The notes beneath the pieces are model-generated. The model had not been told where the DNA came from, did not search any database, and saw nothing but the letters and a program-made list of their open reading frames with translations. DNA of 64,000 bases from Oscheius tipulae (taxonomy: Eukaryota > Nematoda > Chromadorea > Rhabditida > Rhabditidae): positions 2,542,001-2,606,000 of the forward strand of contig JASJZH010000004.1 of the NCBI GenBank assembly GCA_037178975.1, given 5' to 3'. This document shows positions 23,271-35,300 of the stretch, piece by piece (position 1 is the stretch's first letter; every line of letters begins with the position of its first letter). A program made the position numbers and the translations under genes.

Positions 23271-26200
23271 CTAGGAGTTGATGTTGTTGATGGAGTCCTC
23301 CTGAATGTTGAGAAGAAACTGCTGTAGATGAATGCCCTTGTTGATGGCCAACACAACGGCTTCCTTCCTGGCCAAGTCGCCCTTCTGCTGCTCGCAGACT
23401 GCTTTCAAGTTGGCTAGCTGTTCCTCCTGTTTCGTGTGACTTTCCTTCAAGTAGTTCACTTGATGAGTCAGCAGACGATTGATGTCGGTCGGTCAGGTAG
23501 TCGAGATCCCATTCCTTCTTCAGCCTTCGGTCCTGACAGCTCGCTCTTCATCTCCTATCTCCATCTCGCGCTGTTCCAGAGCCATCGACATTCTCAGTCT
23601 TCGCTATCTTCGTGTCCTCTCCCACTCCAGTCTTTTTATTGGTCAGCTTGACGAGTTGCAAGCCGTCCATCTTGATTGACTGCAGCAATGAGCAAGGGAA
23701 GCAATTAGAAACTTTTAAATTAAAATTTTTTTTCTGATCAAACAGGAAATTTATTCGAAGTAAAGTGAATATGAGTATAATAAAATTTACATGGATTCTA
23801 TTGTTGTCTACAGCTTGCATTCTGTTTAATGGGGCTTTTCTCGTTGAGCATCAGCGTAGTCTTGTCAATGGGAGATGTCGACGGAGCAGGAGAATCACGA
23901 GCTTCTTCGCCTGAGATGATAGCAGATTCGTCTTGGTTTTCCAGAGCAGGATGGCTGAACTCGCTATCAGTAAAAGTTTGTAATGAACAAAACTGACTTT
24001 TCAGGCAGCAAACAAGCCGCTTTGCTGATCAGGCCGCACTTTTCTTTCAACATTCGATTCTCTTCAGCGAGGACGACGAGGTTCTGTTTGTAACGGTCCT
24101 CGAGATCGTCAGCTTCGTCGCACAACTTCCAGGCTCGTTCAGCATCGGCCGCAATCTTGTCCTTCTCCTGAGTCAGCTGTACGATCATCTCCTGCTGACG
24201 CTTCCTTACTTCCTGCAGCTCCTCCGTAGCAGTCTTCAGCTGAATGACCTGAAATGTATGCGCGATTAGTCAAACAAAAAAAAAATGAAAACCTGGTCAG
24301 ATAAGTTCTTCATCTCGAGTTGGAGTCTGTTGCTGGCGACGGACTGTTCTTCGTAGTCACACACGGACTTTGCGTATTCTTGCTGCAGCTCCATGACTGC
24401 TTTCTTGACTTGGGAGAGAGCTTCTCCATGGGATTGGGCGCTGTCAGTCAACTGGCGAACTTGATCAGCCTTCTCGATCAGCTCGGCCTGCAGGCTTTGG
24501 AGCTGAGTAGAGCGCATCTGCAGCTCATCCTGGAGTGCCTTTGTAGAAGACTTCAGCTCGACAACCTGAATTTTGTACGTGACCATTTTAACAAGAACGG
24601 AAACCTCATCTGTCCGTCTCTGCAACTCGTCTCGAAGTTCGGTGTTGTTAAGAGCCTGCTCTTCGTATTCGGAGACAGCCTTGGAACAAGCCTCCTGCAT
24701 CTCCTCAATTGTCTTCTTGGCACGAACGAGTTCTTCTTCACAGGTTTGACTGTTGACCGTCAGCTGGCGAACTTGATCAGATTTCTCGATCAACTCGGCC
24801 TGCAGGCTTTGGAGCTGAGTAGAGCGCATTTGCAGCTCTTCCTGAAGTGTGTTGCTAGCAGACTTCAGCTCGGTAACCTGAATTTTGTATGTGACTCATC
24901 TAATATGAACGAAACCTCGTCAGTGCGTGTCTGAAGCTCGTCCTCGAGTTTCTTGCTAGAGATGGTGTACTCCTCGTGGTCACGAAGAGCCTTGGTATGT
25001 GCTTCCTGCAGTTCCTGGATCTTCTTCCTGGCCTGCTCGAGTTCGTCTTCGCGAGATTGACTGTTGACAGACAACTGACGAACTTGCTCAGACTTCTCTA
25101 TCAACTCGGCCTGCAGACTTTGGAGCTCAGAAGAACTTTTTTGAAGCTCGTCCTGGAGTGTGTTGCTAGAAGACTTCAGCTCAGTAACCTGAATTTTGTA
25201 CGTGACTGTTTTTATAAGAACGGAAACCTCATCTGTCCGTCTCTGCAATTCGTCTCGAAGCTCGTTGTTGTGGAGAGCCAGCTCTTCATGTTCAGAGATG
25301 GTCTTGGAATGCGTCTCTTGCAGCTCTTCAATCGTCTTCTTAGCATGAGCGAGTTCTTCTTCGCGGGATTGACCGTTGACCGTCAGCAGACGAACTTGAT
25401 CAGCTTCCCTTTGCAGCTCGGACTGCAGGTTCTGGAGCTCCGTGGTACACCTCTGCAGCTCGTCCTCAAGTGTGTTGATGGTGTCACGCTGCTCTTCGGG
25501 ATCTTTGATAGCCTTGGAAAAAGCCTCCTGCATCTCTTCAATTGTCTTCTTGGCACGAACAAGTTCTTCTTCACAGGCTTGACTGTTGACCGTCAGCTTT
25601 CGAACTTGCTCAGACTTCTCGATCAACTCGGACTGCAGGCTTTGGAGCTCAGTAGAACTTTTTTGAAGTTTGTCCTGGAGTGTGTTGCTAACAGACTTCA
25701 GCTCGGTAACCTATATTTCTACGTGATTATATTTAACAAACAGAAACCTCGTCAGTGCGTGTCTGAAGCTCGTCCTCGAGTTTCTTGCTAGAGATGGTGT
25801 CCTCCTCGTGGTCACGGAGAGCCTTGGTATGTGCTTCCTGCAGTTCCTGGATCTTCTTCCTGGCCTGCTCGAGTTCGTCTTCGCGAGATTGACTGTTGAC
25901 AGTCAACTGGCGAACTTGATCAGACTTCTCGGTCAACTCGGCCTGCAGGCTTTGAAGCTGAGTAGAGCGCATCTGCAGCTCTTCCTGAAGTGTGTTGCTA
26001 GCAGACTTCAGCTCGGCAACCTGAATTTTGTACGTGACTATTTTAACAAGAACGGAAACCTCATCTGTCCGTCTCTGCAACTCGTCTTGAAGTTCGTTGT
26101 TGTGAAGAGCCAGCTCTTCATGTTCGGTCTTGGCATGCGTCTCTTGCAGCTCTTCAATCGTCTTCTTAGCAAGAAGGAGTTCTTCTTCGTGGGCTTCACT

Positions 26201-26511
26201 GTTGACTTTCAACTGGCAAACGTGGTCAGCTTCCTCGTTCAGCTCGGACTGCAGGCTCTGGAGCTCGATAGTACAACTCTGCAGCTCGTCCTCGAGTGTG
26301 TTGTTGGTGAAATGCTGGCCTTCAGAATCATTGGCAGCCTTGAGACATGCGTCTCGCAGATCTCGGATTTCTTCGTTGACCAGTCGAATTTGATTGGTGT
26401 CATCGTGATCACTGACAGCCTTTTCGATCTCGTCTTCGAGTCTGATGAATTCAATTCTGAAACAAACATTATGAGAAGAATGATTGAAACCTACAGAGAT
26501 TCGGACTGCAT
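23271..26511 (-). CDS. Large repetitive coiled-coil protein
   Basis: The start at 26511 (MQSESL, then a GTAGGT..TTTCAG intron) leads into about 900 residues of nearly continuous coiled coil built from repeats of about 80-100 residues. Each contains variants of TLQDELQ, TELQSLQAELIEKSEQVRQL, EEELVRAKKTIEELQE and LRDELQRRTDE. Between DE and VTELKS each repeat carries a 37-39 nt intron. The 3' part loses the repeat (AERAWKLCDEADDLEDRYKQ) and ends near 23271 with LAVNYLKE-type coil and DSINNINS. It has a myosin-tail or golgin style heptad but no head or GRIP domain that I can see, so the function is unknown. Internal repeats came from tandem exon duplication. The 23460-23830 exons are uncertain. 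Confidence 0.8.
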
Positions 26512-27291
26512 TTTTGAAGTATAGGAAGTTGGAGCGAACTTCGCGACACTGTAAACGTTTGTATGCGAAGATGCAAAGAAAGTGAAGATAATAAACATGT
26601 TGTACATTATTTTCGTTAGCTGAAACGTGATGACTACTTTCTACAAAAGTTGTCTGAAACCAAACAGTGCTAAAATAAAGCACAACGCTGAATAAAACGT
26701 GAACAAAAAACGAGAGTAGGCGAACAAGCTGGAAACGCTAAGTCGGTTCATTCGCCTCGACCCCTTTTTTTATTTTTTGCTGAACACAAAAAAGAATGGC
26801 CACTGCTGTGGCGTCGACTACCGTAACCCGCCAATAGTGGCGGGATCCATTTAGCGTCCAGTCCTCTAGCCATTTCGTCAGACGCTTTGTTTCTATTTAG
26901 CAGAAATACGTATCACTTTTTACGCGAAAAATCCAACAAATACTTTCTCATGCTTTCCTTTTTTTGTTCAGTGCAAAGCCACCTTCGGTGTATTCGTCAG
27001 CGATCAGCTGGGCTACTTCGAATACTTTATAGTGTCGTTCATAACAAACTTTTTTCATATACAAAGCACTTCTTCTTTCTAAAATTCGTTTAGTTGTTCA
27101 CATCCCTCTGTTCACTTTTGTTCTTTCCAGTACGTTCTGTTCACCCTGTTTTCACTATGTGGCGTGGGCGGAAGAGCCATACGCAACCATGCACCACTCT
27201 TTGCGAAAACTTCTGAATCTCATTTTTTTTATGTATCGTAAATGTTTATTCCACTGTTAGCTCAAGTATTAAGCGATGAACTTTGTTCCAG
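26512..27291. other. Divergent intergenic region
   Basis: About 780 bases between two divergently transcribed genes (coiled-coil on the left, helicase on the right). Short T-rich tracts and an AT-rich composition are present; no RNA gene or repeat with a partner in the window is seen. Confidence 0.5.
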
Positions 27292-30206
27292 ATGGCTTCA
27301 GACGACGAAGATGTCGATTTCTCTCAACTACAAGCCGACAGGAATCGGAAGCATAAGAAGTCGGGAGGATGGCAGTCCTTGGGTACTTTTCTGTTCAATT
27401 ATTTCTTATTACTTTCCGGTTTTCAGGCCTGGATCATACAGTTTTCAAAGGAATCGAGAGAAAAGGATTCAAACAGCCGTCCCCAATCCAGGTTAGAAAC
27501 CTCCTGCCTTCGAAAAGATCGTAACTGTAGCGAAAAACGATTCCATGCATCCTCGATGGGAAAGATGTCGTGGCTATGTCAAGGACAGGTAGTGGAAAGA
27601 CGGCTGCCTTTGTGATTCCACTGCTCCAGAAGTTGAAACGACGCGATACGAAAGGAATTCGAGCTCTTCTAGTCTCTCCAACACGCGAGTTGGCATTACA
27701 AACCTTTAATGTCGTGAAAGACGTCAGTCGTTCTGTTTCTATTCGCGAATTTATGTGTTCAGCTCGGCAGATTCACCGGACTTCGCTGTGCAGTAGTCGT
27801 AGGAGGAGATGCCATTGAAGAGCAGTTCTCCACAATTCACGAAAATCCCGATATGTGAGTCATTTTACAATCTTTTCCAATTTTTTTTTTTGTTCAGTCT
27901 CATTGCCACTCCCGGTCGTCTACTTCACGTCATTGTCGAGATGGATATCCGTCTCAATTTCGTCCAGTATGTCGTCTTTGACGAAGCTGATCGTCTCTTC
28001 GAAATGGGCTTTCAGGATCAGCTAACGGTTTCGCCTTATTTTCTTCCAAACTCACGTCGTTATTACAGGAAACTCTCAAGAGAATCCCAGAAAGTCGACA
28101 GACTCTTCTCTTCTCGGCCACTCTTCCCAAAATGCTCGTCGATTTCGCTAAGGCCGGTTTGACAGACCCTGTTCTCGGTATTTCGATACGCAATTAACTT
28201 TTTGATTCTCAAATTTCAGTTCGCCTTGATGTCGACGAAAAAATCAGCGACAAGCTTTCGATGGTCTTCGGTCTGTGTCGACAGGACGACAAACTGAGCG
28301 CGTTGGTTCATCTCTGCAGACAGATGAACGACGAGAAAAAGCAGACTGTCGTTTTCTGTGCGACGATGAAACACGTCGAGTATGTAATGTTCCATATATA
28401 GGCTTCATTTACCTGTTTAGATACGTAGTTTCTGTGCTGAATCGCGCCGGAATCGAGAATTCGTTTATTTACAGTCAGCTCGACGCTGTTGCAAGGAAAC
28501 AGAACATTTCCAGGTTTGTTCTTTGCTTCCTCTCTCGGCAACTGAAACTTTACAGGTTCCGCGATAGAAAAAACAACATTTTGGTTGTAACTGACGTAGC
28601 TGCTCGTGGTGTGGACATTCCTCTGCTGGATACGGTCATCAATTTCCATTTTCCGCCCAAGGCCAAGCTCTTTGTTCATCGAGTCGGACGTGTGGCTCGT
28701 GCTGGTCGTTCCGGAACGGCTATTTCGTTGATTACGCCCGACGAGCTCCCTTACATGGCTGATTTATTCCTCTTCCTAGGCAAACCTATCCGTTTCGCCA
28801 CTGACACGGCCACTTACGATGGTATAACTTTTATTCTAAATTTTGCACAGCCGTTTCAGAAAATGTGACAATGGTTGGACGAGTTCCTGACAATGTTATT
28901 GCTCTGGAAGCTGACTTTATTCGTCATTCTCACGACAATAATCAAGAACTGGTCAGTTGAGAGCTTTGAGCTCAAATACAAGTAACTAATTCAGACGGAT
29001 CTCCGGCAAACCTCCAATAATGCCATGTCGAAGTTCAGAAGTACCAGACCACCTCCATCTGCTGAATCAGCTAGACGAGTAAAGGAAGAACTGCGTCTGA
29101 AAGCAACGGAATGTTCCGCTCATCCTTTTCTTCGGATGGAGGGCGATCAACAGTCCTACGATATTCTCAACCAGCTCGCGAATTACAAAAGTACAACTGT
29201 AAGGAGCCTTTTTTGGGTATCCAATGTCGTTTTCAGACAATCTTCGAGCAAAACATCGGCAGTAAAAGCCAGGCAGCGTTGGTGATGAAGCAGAAAAGGA
29301 AGTGTCACGAGGGAAGGATTGTAGAAACTGCTGAGCAGAAGGAAAAGGACAAAATGAAATTCAAGCAGGAAGTGGCCGAAATTACGAACGGAAACACGGA
29401 GAACCAGGCCAGCGAAGATCAGCTCGCCGAAGTCTTCGCTTCCGTCATCAAGCCGGCCAGAAACAAGATTGACAGAGCAGAGCAGCGAAAACGAGAAAAG
29501 GTTTGTGTTTCCATCAAGATTTTCTAATAACTTTTTTAGGAGCAACATTACGTGTCCTACACGGCTGCTGATCATGTGGCGGAGCGACAGCTAGCTCTGG
29601 ACAAGGTTGATTTCGCCAAATATGCCGAGGGAGCATCCGTGGAAATCTTCGGGGACGATGACAAACAGATGATCAAGCAGAAAAACGCTAAGAAATGGTA
29701 ATTGGAAGTCATTTTTGTATAGATGATTCGAATTTAGGGACCGTAAGAAGAAGAAGTTCGTCGGCGCGGCGAATGACGAGCCAGCTCAGAAGAAGATTCG
29801 GACCGAAGACGGAACCTGGCTGCCGGCTTCTTACAAGACCGGACGTTACGAGACTTGGAAGAAGAATCAGAAGATCAACTACCAGAAGGAGGAGGACGGA
29901 GAAAGCGAGGAACAGACTGCCCCACCTAAACGAGGTGGAAAGTTCCGACATGGTCAAGCCAAACACGGAAAAGTAACAGGAATTCTTATTTTTCTCGCAG
30001 TGAAAACTATTCAGCAGCCTCGTTCCGAACTGAAAAACGTGGACCAGATTGCCAAACAGCGCAAGACAAAGGCTAAGCTCCAGGACAAAATGGAGAAGAG
30101 ACGTATCGACAATTTGAAGAAGAAGGCTGCCAACCTGCAAGGCCGTAGCGGAGGATCAGGCGGCGGATTCAAGAGCCGTGGAGGTGGCCAGAAAAGAAGA
30201 CGCTGA
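27292..30206 (+). CDS. DDX54: DEAD-box RNA helicase DDX54/Dbp10
   Basis: Helicase motifs appear in order: Q-motif area GFKQPSPIQ, motif [10 protein letters not shown], Ia PTRELALQT, Ib [57 protein letters not shown] and [13 protein letters not shown]. The C-terminus has the Dbp10 signature region ([19 protein letters not shown]) and a basic tail with GGKFRHG and [13 protein letters not shown]. Dbp10/DDX54 works in 60S ribosome assembly in the nucleolus. About ten introns of 37-60 nt are removed. The ATG sits directly after TTGTTCCAG, suggesting a trans-splice acceptor or first intron end. The C-terminal exons 28900-30000 are less firmly joined. Confidence 0.92.
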
Positions 30207-30989
30207 TTGTTACAAGTTGAATATTTTGTTGTTATGGAAGTTGTTGTTCTTTGTTGAGATTGAAGATTACGTAGAATAGTGTTGTACATACTTGGGCGAC
30301 TCGCGTCGGCTTCAAGACTTGACTCGACGCTTAACTAGTGTTGAAGGGCGTGTATGAAGGACTACGCGAATGGTCCGGCCACGGAGCAGTGGGTTACTGT
30401 CGCCACAGACCGCGAATAAAAATTGACATATGTCCTAAAAAAAAATGTTTTCGCTTCTCTCTTCATGTTTGCCACTTTGTGCGTTTTTTCATTTATCGAG
30501 CTCTGCAGTTTTTCCTCCGTGAGGAACGATATAAAATCTTTTAAACTTGTATTTTTCATTGTGCTTCTGCAAAATATTCTTGTTCACAATAAATTCCAAA
30601 GGGGACAAAATTAAAAAAAAGCGGAATACTTCGATACGGTAGTCATTTCCGACTACGGTGTGCGCTTGGCGCTACTTTCGAAATCTGGGCGCGAAAACGG
30701 TGCGATACGAGTCAGTCTCCTCATTCGAGTCGCTTGCTCTCCCGTAGTCTAGTGCCTTTTCCCCCTTGTTTTTATAAATATAAGTTTACATTTGAGAAAC
30801 GAGATGTTATTCAAAAACCAGCAAAATAAGACTGAAATGGGCTTTATTTCCTTCTTGATACTTCCAAGTATTATTAAACCTTTTTTAAAAGATAGATTTC
30901 TTCTCACAGGACTCTGCATGTGTTTCCTTCCACCCCCAATTCTTCATATTTACTCTTTGTCATGTGAAAAACTGTTCTCAGACCGCAAG
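30207..30989. other. Intergenic region upstream of PCNA
   Basis: AT-rich DNA with several AATAAA-like words and no supported gene. It ends in CTGTTCTCAG, eight bases before the PCNA ATG, a possible trans-splice acceptor. Confidence 0.5.
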
Positions 30990-31907
30990 ATGTTCGAGGC
31001 CAAGCTCGCCAACGCTTCCCTGCTCAGGAAGATCATCGACGCCATCAAGGACCTCGTCACCGATGCTCCGTTCGACTGCTCCGAGTCGGCCATGTGTCTC
31101 CAAGCCATGGACTCGTCCCACGTTGCCCTGGTCTCGCTCAAGATGGAGGTAAATTTGACCTTATTTTCTTGTATACACTCTGATTCTTGGCTGGACTTTT
31201 TGACACCTATCGGTGCGACAGAACGGTCAACTTGGGAATGTCGCTGGCCAACATGCAGAAGGCCCTCAAGTGTGCCAACAACGATGACAACTGTATGATC
31301 AAGTTCGACGACAGCGAGACTGACAACATTACCTTCACTTTCCAAGATCCGAAGAGCTACAAGACCCAAGATGTCACCGTGAAGCTGATGGACATCGACA
31401 GCGAGCATCTCGGAATCCCGGACCAAGAGTATGCTGTCGTCTGCGAGATGCCCGCAAACGAGTTTCAGAAGACTTGCAAAGATCTGGCCATGTTCAGTGA
31501 TTCCATCAACATCACTGCAACCAAGGCACGTTTGAATGCTGGTCATCCTAATTCACTTTTCAGGCTGGCATCACATTCACTGGAAAGGGAGAATCTGGAT
31601 CTTCTGTTGTCCAGTTCAACAACAGCGGAAGCGCCGACAATGAGAATGAGGCAAGAATCCTGTTTTTTCGTCCGTTACTAATTTTTTTCAGGGTGTTTCG
31701 GTCGAGGTACGCGAGCCTGTGAACGTTAACTTCTCGATCAAATACATGAACCAGTTCACGAAGGCCACCTCCCTCTCCAACCGCGTCCGCATCTCACTCT
31801 GCAACGATGTCCCGGTCGTCATCGAGTACGGAATCGAGGATAACGGCTACCTGCGCTACTATCTCGCTCCCAAGATTGACGACGATGACTCTGCCAACAT
31901 GGACTAA
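30990..31907 (+). CDS. PCNA: Proliferating cell nuclear antigen (DNA sliding clamp)
   Basis: Four exons (30990-31148, 31190-31525, 31564-31650, 31692-31907) give 265 residues, the normal PCNA length, all in phase 0. Diagnostic segments are [72 protein letters not shown] (interdomain loop), [15 protein letters not shown] and [12 protein letters not shown] at the C-terminus. It trims to the trimeric clamp that tethers replicative polymerases. The intron borders are odd: the first reads GT..TG with no AG in reach that keeps frame, and the second and third start with GC (GCACGT, GCAAGA) and end TTTCAG. A poly(A) signal (AATAAA) follows near 31996. Confidence 0.97.
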
Positions 31908-32363
31908 ACTGGTCGTAACTTTCCAACTTCCCCTCTACCCCAATAACTACTTGTGAATTCACGATTCATTCAACTTTTGCACGTTTTACTTTTCTAATAA
32001 ACCTGATCTCCCCGAAATCAGCATTATTAGCTGTAAAGCAGTAATTTCCTCCAGCTGAAGGCTTACGACGTCCACTTTGATTCGAGCTCATATCCGGATT
32101 CCAGCCAATTGTTCTCCCAGCTGTTCTCTTCAAAAACTTCTAGTCCTTTGATTATCCGCCTCTTGTGTTCCAGCTTCTCCCGTAGAAACACGAAGTAGCA
32201 GTGGAAATGGAGAGATGGAGGAAGAGTTTTGGAGTGTAACAGATGCCTGGGACACATGCTCCTGCCCTCTGCGACCACCCGAACATCTTGCCTGCCTCTC
32301 TCGCTCGGTGACCTATCAACCGATAATTTCCAGCTAATTTCTCCGTCAGGAAATGCAGCCTAA

Positions 32364-35300
32364 ATGATTCTTTTTCTTCTTTTTGCCGCCTCTTTTGTCC
32401 ATTCTCTTCCCAGCTGCCTCCATCTTCGATCCAAGTGTTTGCGAGACTCTGTCTGCTCCAACTATTTTCTCTCCTTCGAGAAAACTTGCGGCTACTCTCT
32501 GACACGTAAGAATAAGACATTTTGCAAAGGAAATATGTCCAGGATGCACAGCAGCATCTCCTTCAGATTGTGTTCGAGATCTTCGAGCAATCAGGGAGCA
32601 TCTCGCTCACAGCACATGCATCTGTTATAGAATTGTTGGTGGGTTTCAGACAGAAGACTCGCAATCAGCAATGTCTAGGATTCGAGGAAGAATGCGACTT
32701 TTTCCGGCAGCTAATTTGGAACCATCCCTGTGAACGACTGATAGAGGATGCTGGTCAAGAAAGGGCACTCGCTGAAAGGTTTTATCCTATTAAATTACGA
32801 AAAATCGAGTCTAGGGATTTGATAACCGCCGTTTCTGTTCGAGAAACAACGACGAGGAGATACACGAGGACTCCTGTGGCTGACAGAGTCCATCAATTGG
32901 TTCAGCAGCTGAATGGTGGTGAGTGAGTGATTCCAATAGATTCGAATTCCATTCAGACCTCCAAACAAAGTCTCGTTTGGAATCTGGGACTTGCAATGAA
33001 GCCCTGGATCAGGTCTGTATGCGACATGTTAGCTGCAGACAATTGTGGAGACTTTTCCGATCGAGCTGTGGCGTCGATCAGGACAACAAGTGCACAATGA
33101 CAGATCCGTGAGTTCTGTAAAAGAAAACGATTTGCTGGCGATGAATGCCATCTCCCAGGACGAAAGTCTTGAGGTAGAGGAGCATCTGACGGTAGGCCTG
33201 ATCGGAAAGAGACGTGTAGGGATACTCCGAGTGGGCTTCCTCCTTGCCATCCTCATTCGGATAGGTCTTAGGCTTGGACAATCCGAAACGAGTGGCACAG
33301 AAGTCACAAGCAGTCCATCTGGGCAGAGGAGACTCGAGTTTGGGCTGCTGGAGAGGGTCGAGAGTCAACAGATGAAACAGTTCCTCTATGTTCAACTAGT
33401 TCTGCAGAGGCTCCTCGAGCAGCTGTCTCTCCGGATTCGTGTTGTTGTCCAGAAGGAGCATCTTGAGAAAGTCAACCAGCAGATTGACTCGACTACGCGG
33501 CAGACGACCATAGAGAGGTGCCAATGTCTTTCCCACATCCAGCTTCAGGCCAAGAACTATCGCAACTGACTTGCTTCGTAAAAAAAAAATTTCGAACGTT
33601 TCTTTTTGAAGTCACGCTTTCAGGGAAGTCTGCTGGCAATCATTCGAGGGTTTGTCATGGACAGGACTTGGGAACTGTCACTGCGACACGACTAACCCCG
33701 ACTGTCATTGGATTCGGCTCCTGACCAACTACAACAAGTGCATCTGTAAGTTCTCTTCGTTTATCCGGGAGAATATGACTGTTCAGACGAGATCTCGCTG
33801 ACAAAGACTGGCAGCTATCCTCAGGAGAAAGACAGAACCGCCGAGGACTACAGAAGACGGTTCGAGACGACCTATGGCGAGCAGCAGAGACAGGAATCGA
33901 TGCGGAGACAGCAGGAGAGATACCCGCAGACGAACAATGACAGGAGTCGTCTTGAAAATCGGGATAGACGAGTTGATGAGGAGACAAGACGCGAAGAAGG
34001 AAGAGATGAGCATGGGGAGAGGAGAGGTGGTCAAGAGGATAGGCGACTAGAACAGCAGAGACAGACTGACGCCTCTTCTGGAGACGAAAAGATCCGACAC
34101 GGACGTCCAGAACAGAGCCAAGACGAAGAGAGTCAGAGGAATAGGGTCTGGAATGTCGGTCATTATCAGCCTGTCACAACTAGCACATTCACCTCGACAA
34201 CTACTACGTCTACTACCACGACTACTCCGAGACCGAGAACAGCCGTCACTCAACCACCACCGTCTCAGCGTTCTGGGTAAGTAAGACCTGGATAAAAAAG
34301 ACAATGACTGTTCAGCCTGAGAGCGACGGTCAAAGAGAGGCCGGAAGCGAATGCCTACTATAGGCCCTTGCTCACTGGCCAACCCACTCCACCACCCGGG
34401 TACCATCGATACACGACGAGTCCTCCCAGATCAGATCGGAAAGAAGAAATGGTCGCTACGGCTATGAGTTACGAGGTATACACAATCCCTAACCCGTTAC
34501 TCAAACAGTTACAGTCCCAGCCAGTCCGTCCAGCTCCTCCAGCTACGACAGCTTCTCCTCAGCCCACACAGGCGACTCCAACTCGGCTTCCGACTCGAGC
34601 ATCGTTCACGCGTGAGTTCCATCCAGCCATCCGTCTTTCTTTGTTTGGGCGGAGACCCGAACCTGGGCCCGCGTGCGATTAGGGGCGGCGCGTGCCATTC
34701 AACTTATCTCCTCTCTTCTCTCGACGGAAGATGTTAATATGAGGATGGCACAATGTTCCGTCTTCTGTCGCTCCTCCTCTTCCGTCTCTGTCAGCAGTCT
34801 GTCCATGGTCAGCTCATCCCCTCTTTAGCATCCCCCTTTTTCTCAAGACCCCCTTCCAGCGGAAGAGGGGAATTTGGTCGGAGGGAGCAATCAGAGGGTC
34901 CAAGGGACGACGACGTTTCCAAGGCGTTTCTCTCTCTCATTTCCTTTGTTCTCAGGAGCATGAAATAGTCATGTCAAAACAGAGGACCACATAAAATCGA
35001 GGGCGCGCAAAAAAAAAACTCGGACCCGTGGGCGAAAGCTGATGAAATTTCCGGCCGACTTGACAAAGTGACCTTTCAGGCTCGACGTGTCCAGATGCCG
35101 TTGCGAAGTGTGAGGCTGCCGACGATTGCAGGTGGTCCTTTTTCTCTAATTGACAAGGAGATCTGGGTTCAGATGGCATCTCGGAGAGTTGAAGGCCCGC
35201 TGCAGCAGACCATCTTGTCGGAGAGAAGACTGTGCCTCAGTACCTCTCCTCCCTGTACTCTTGTCAAACTTAACTTTCAGGCCCTGCAAAGATTTTCCCA

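Noticed and set aside
24320-26524. Long plus-strand open frames opposite the coiled-coil gene
   Set aside because: They are the antisense shadow of a repetitive, stop-poor coding sequence; they show Leu-rich periodicity that mirrors the Glu/Lys/Gln codons on the other strand.
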